From Agromyces badenianii (GTDB lineage Bacteria; Actinomycetota; Actinomycetes; Actinomycetales; Microbacteriaceae): a stretch of 64,000 bases of DNA. The notes below the pieces were generated by a model. It was not told the origin of the DNA and ran no database searches. It saw nothing but the letters and a program-made list of their open reading frames with translations. A program made the position numbers and the translations under genes. Below, piece by piece: positions 63,435-64,000 of the stretch. The stretch is taken from NCBI RefSeq assembly GCF_003070885.1, contig NZ_CP028913.1, forward strand, positions 186,001-250,000. Direction: 5' to 3'. Within the stretch, counting starts at the first letter, position 1. Each line of letters opens with the position of its first letter.

Positions 63435-64000
63435 GTGAGCGACGGCGCTACGACCGGCATCGACCCGCGGTTCGACCCGCGATTCCAGCGCGGGTACTCG
63501 GGTCATGGGGTGAGCGAGACGGATGCCGCGCCCGCGCGTTCCGTGGCGTCGCCGCCCACCCCGGCGCAGGTGCCCGCATTGCACCGCGTCCCCGATCCGC
63601 CGATGCCGGCTCCGGTGACGCAGGAGACCGCCGAAGAGGTCGAGGGGAGCGTCGAACAACTCGTTCGGGTGTTCGAGCCCGTGGAGCCGGAGCCGGAACC
63701 CGATCCGGCGGCCGGCGTCCTGCGACCGTGGTTGATCGTGGCATGGTCACTGCTCGGTGCATTCGTCGTAATCGGCCTCTCGATGATCTGGACGGTGAGC
63801 AGCGATCCGAGCAACTACACGGGAATGGGCTCGAACACCGTGCTCCGAGAGATCACGTGGATGTCTGCGCCGGCCCTCGTGAGGGTCGGCTTCCTCGGCG
63901 CCGTCGCGCTTCTCTCGGCGCTCGCCCTGCGCCGGGTGTGGTCGGTTCGAGAGTCGGCGCAGGTGCGGCCCTTGTCGGGCGGCCGGGCGTTTCTCGGGCT
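63435..64000 (+). CDS. Membrane protein, unknown function (truncated by window end)
   Basis: An open frame from GTG 63435 (GAGGAG 5 nt upstream) runs past the window end; 188 codons are visible. Residues 1-95 are disordered, Pro/Glu-rich (VEPEPEPDP). Two membrane helices follow: LIVAWSLLGAFVVIGLSMIW and LVRVGFLGAVALLSALAL. No family is recognised. It starts 28 nt after pheA in the same direction. Confidence 0.65.
   Translation, partial: MSDGATTGIDPRFDPRFQRGYSGHGVSETDAAPARSVASPPTPAQVPALHRVPDPPMPAPVTQETAEEVEGSVEQLVRVFEPVEPEPEPDPAAGVLRPWLIVAWSLLGAFVVIGLSMIWTVSSDPSNYTGMGSNTVLREITWMSAPALVRVGFLGAVALLSALALRRVWSVRESAQVRPLSGGRAFLG

Overview
The window is high-GC actinobacterial DNA. Codon choice strongly favours third-position G/C, GTG starts are common, many starts look leaderless, and the gene families fit a free-living Microbacteriaceae-type soil or plant-litter organism. 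An Agromyces-like source is my best guess from overall flavour and is not proven. I see no rRNA, tRNA, insertion sequence, prophage or CRISPR array. The DNA is chromosomal and almost entirely coding: about 60 genes plus two micro-ORFs.

Layout. 1-6.4 kb: the end of putA, a divergent rimB/rimK pair, and an arginine/ornithine catabolism group (Lrp and GntR regulators, a dimethylargininase-like hydrolase, ornithine aminotransferase). Ornithine aminotransferase makes glutamate semialdehyde, the substrate of PutA, so these genes form one Arg/Orn/Pro-to-Glu route. 6.7-14.5 kb: a histone-H1-like DNA-binding protein, then the most striking locus, a Pls-type single-module NRPS (A-T-three tandem beta-helix domains between membrane pairs) whose specificity code resembles lysine. 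It is translationally coupled to an M1 peptidase and faces an Sfp-type phosphopantetheinyl transferase. This looks like a compact poly-amino-acid (epsilon-poly-lysine-like) cassette. 14.5-30.8 kb: mixed housekeeping and accessory genes (CGNR and TetR regulators, a peptide transporter, a polyprenol-phosphate mannosyltransferase-like enzyme, a ROK regulator, a basic protein, an RraA-like protein, a fadR-lldD operon, a CAP-domain protein, an NYN nuclease, oxidoreductases).

30.9-42.2 kb: a complete L-rhamnose regulon. It has an ABC importer (ATPase, two permeases, binding protein), mutarotase, isomerase, bifunctional aldolase/dehydrogenase, kinase and a divergent LacI regulator. Two promoters carry near-identical 15-bp operators, and a strong hairpin separates the two transcription units. 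42.3-49.7 kb: glutamate dehydrogenase, a MarR-MFS pair whose junction carries an exact 62-bp tandem duplication, a lipase-like hydrolase, a phosphatase, a domain-permuted lipoate ligase and an orphan DNA methyltransferase. 49.9-55.8 kb: a beta-glucoside operon (binding protein, two permeases, GH1, LacI) with a consensus promoter flanked by LacI palindromes. 56-64 kb: VanY-type peptidase, MFS, secreted amidase-like protein, phosphoglucomutase, DUF445 protein, prephenate dehydratase and a truncated membrane protein.

Two signals cut across genes. First, the hexamer GGATGC/GCATCC is about 3-fold over-represented while its C/T partner GGACGC/GCGTCC is about 4-fold under-represented. This looks like a motif-specific C-to-T drift or avoidance. 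Second, many starts sit 6-7 nt after a TANNNT box, which suggests leaderless mRNAs; this decided several start calls here.
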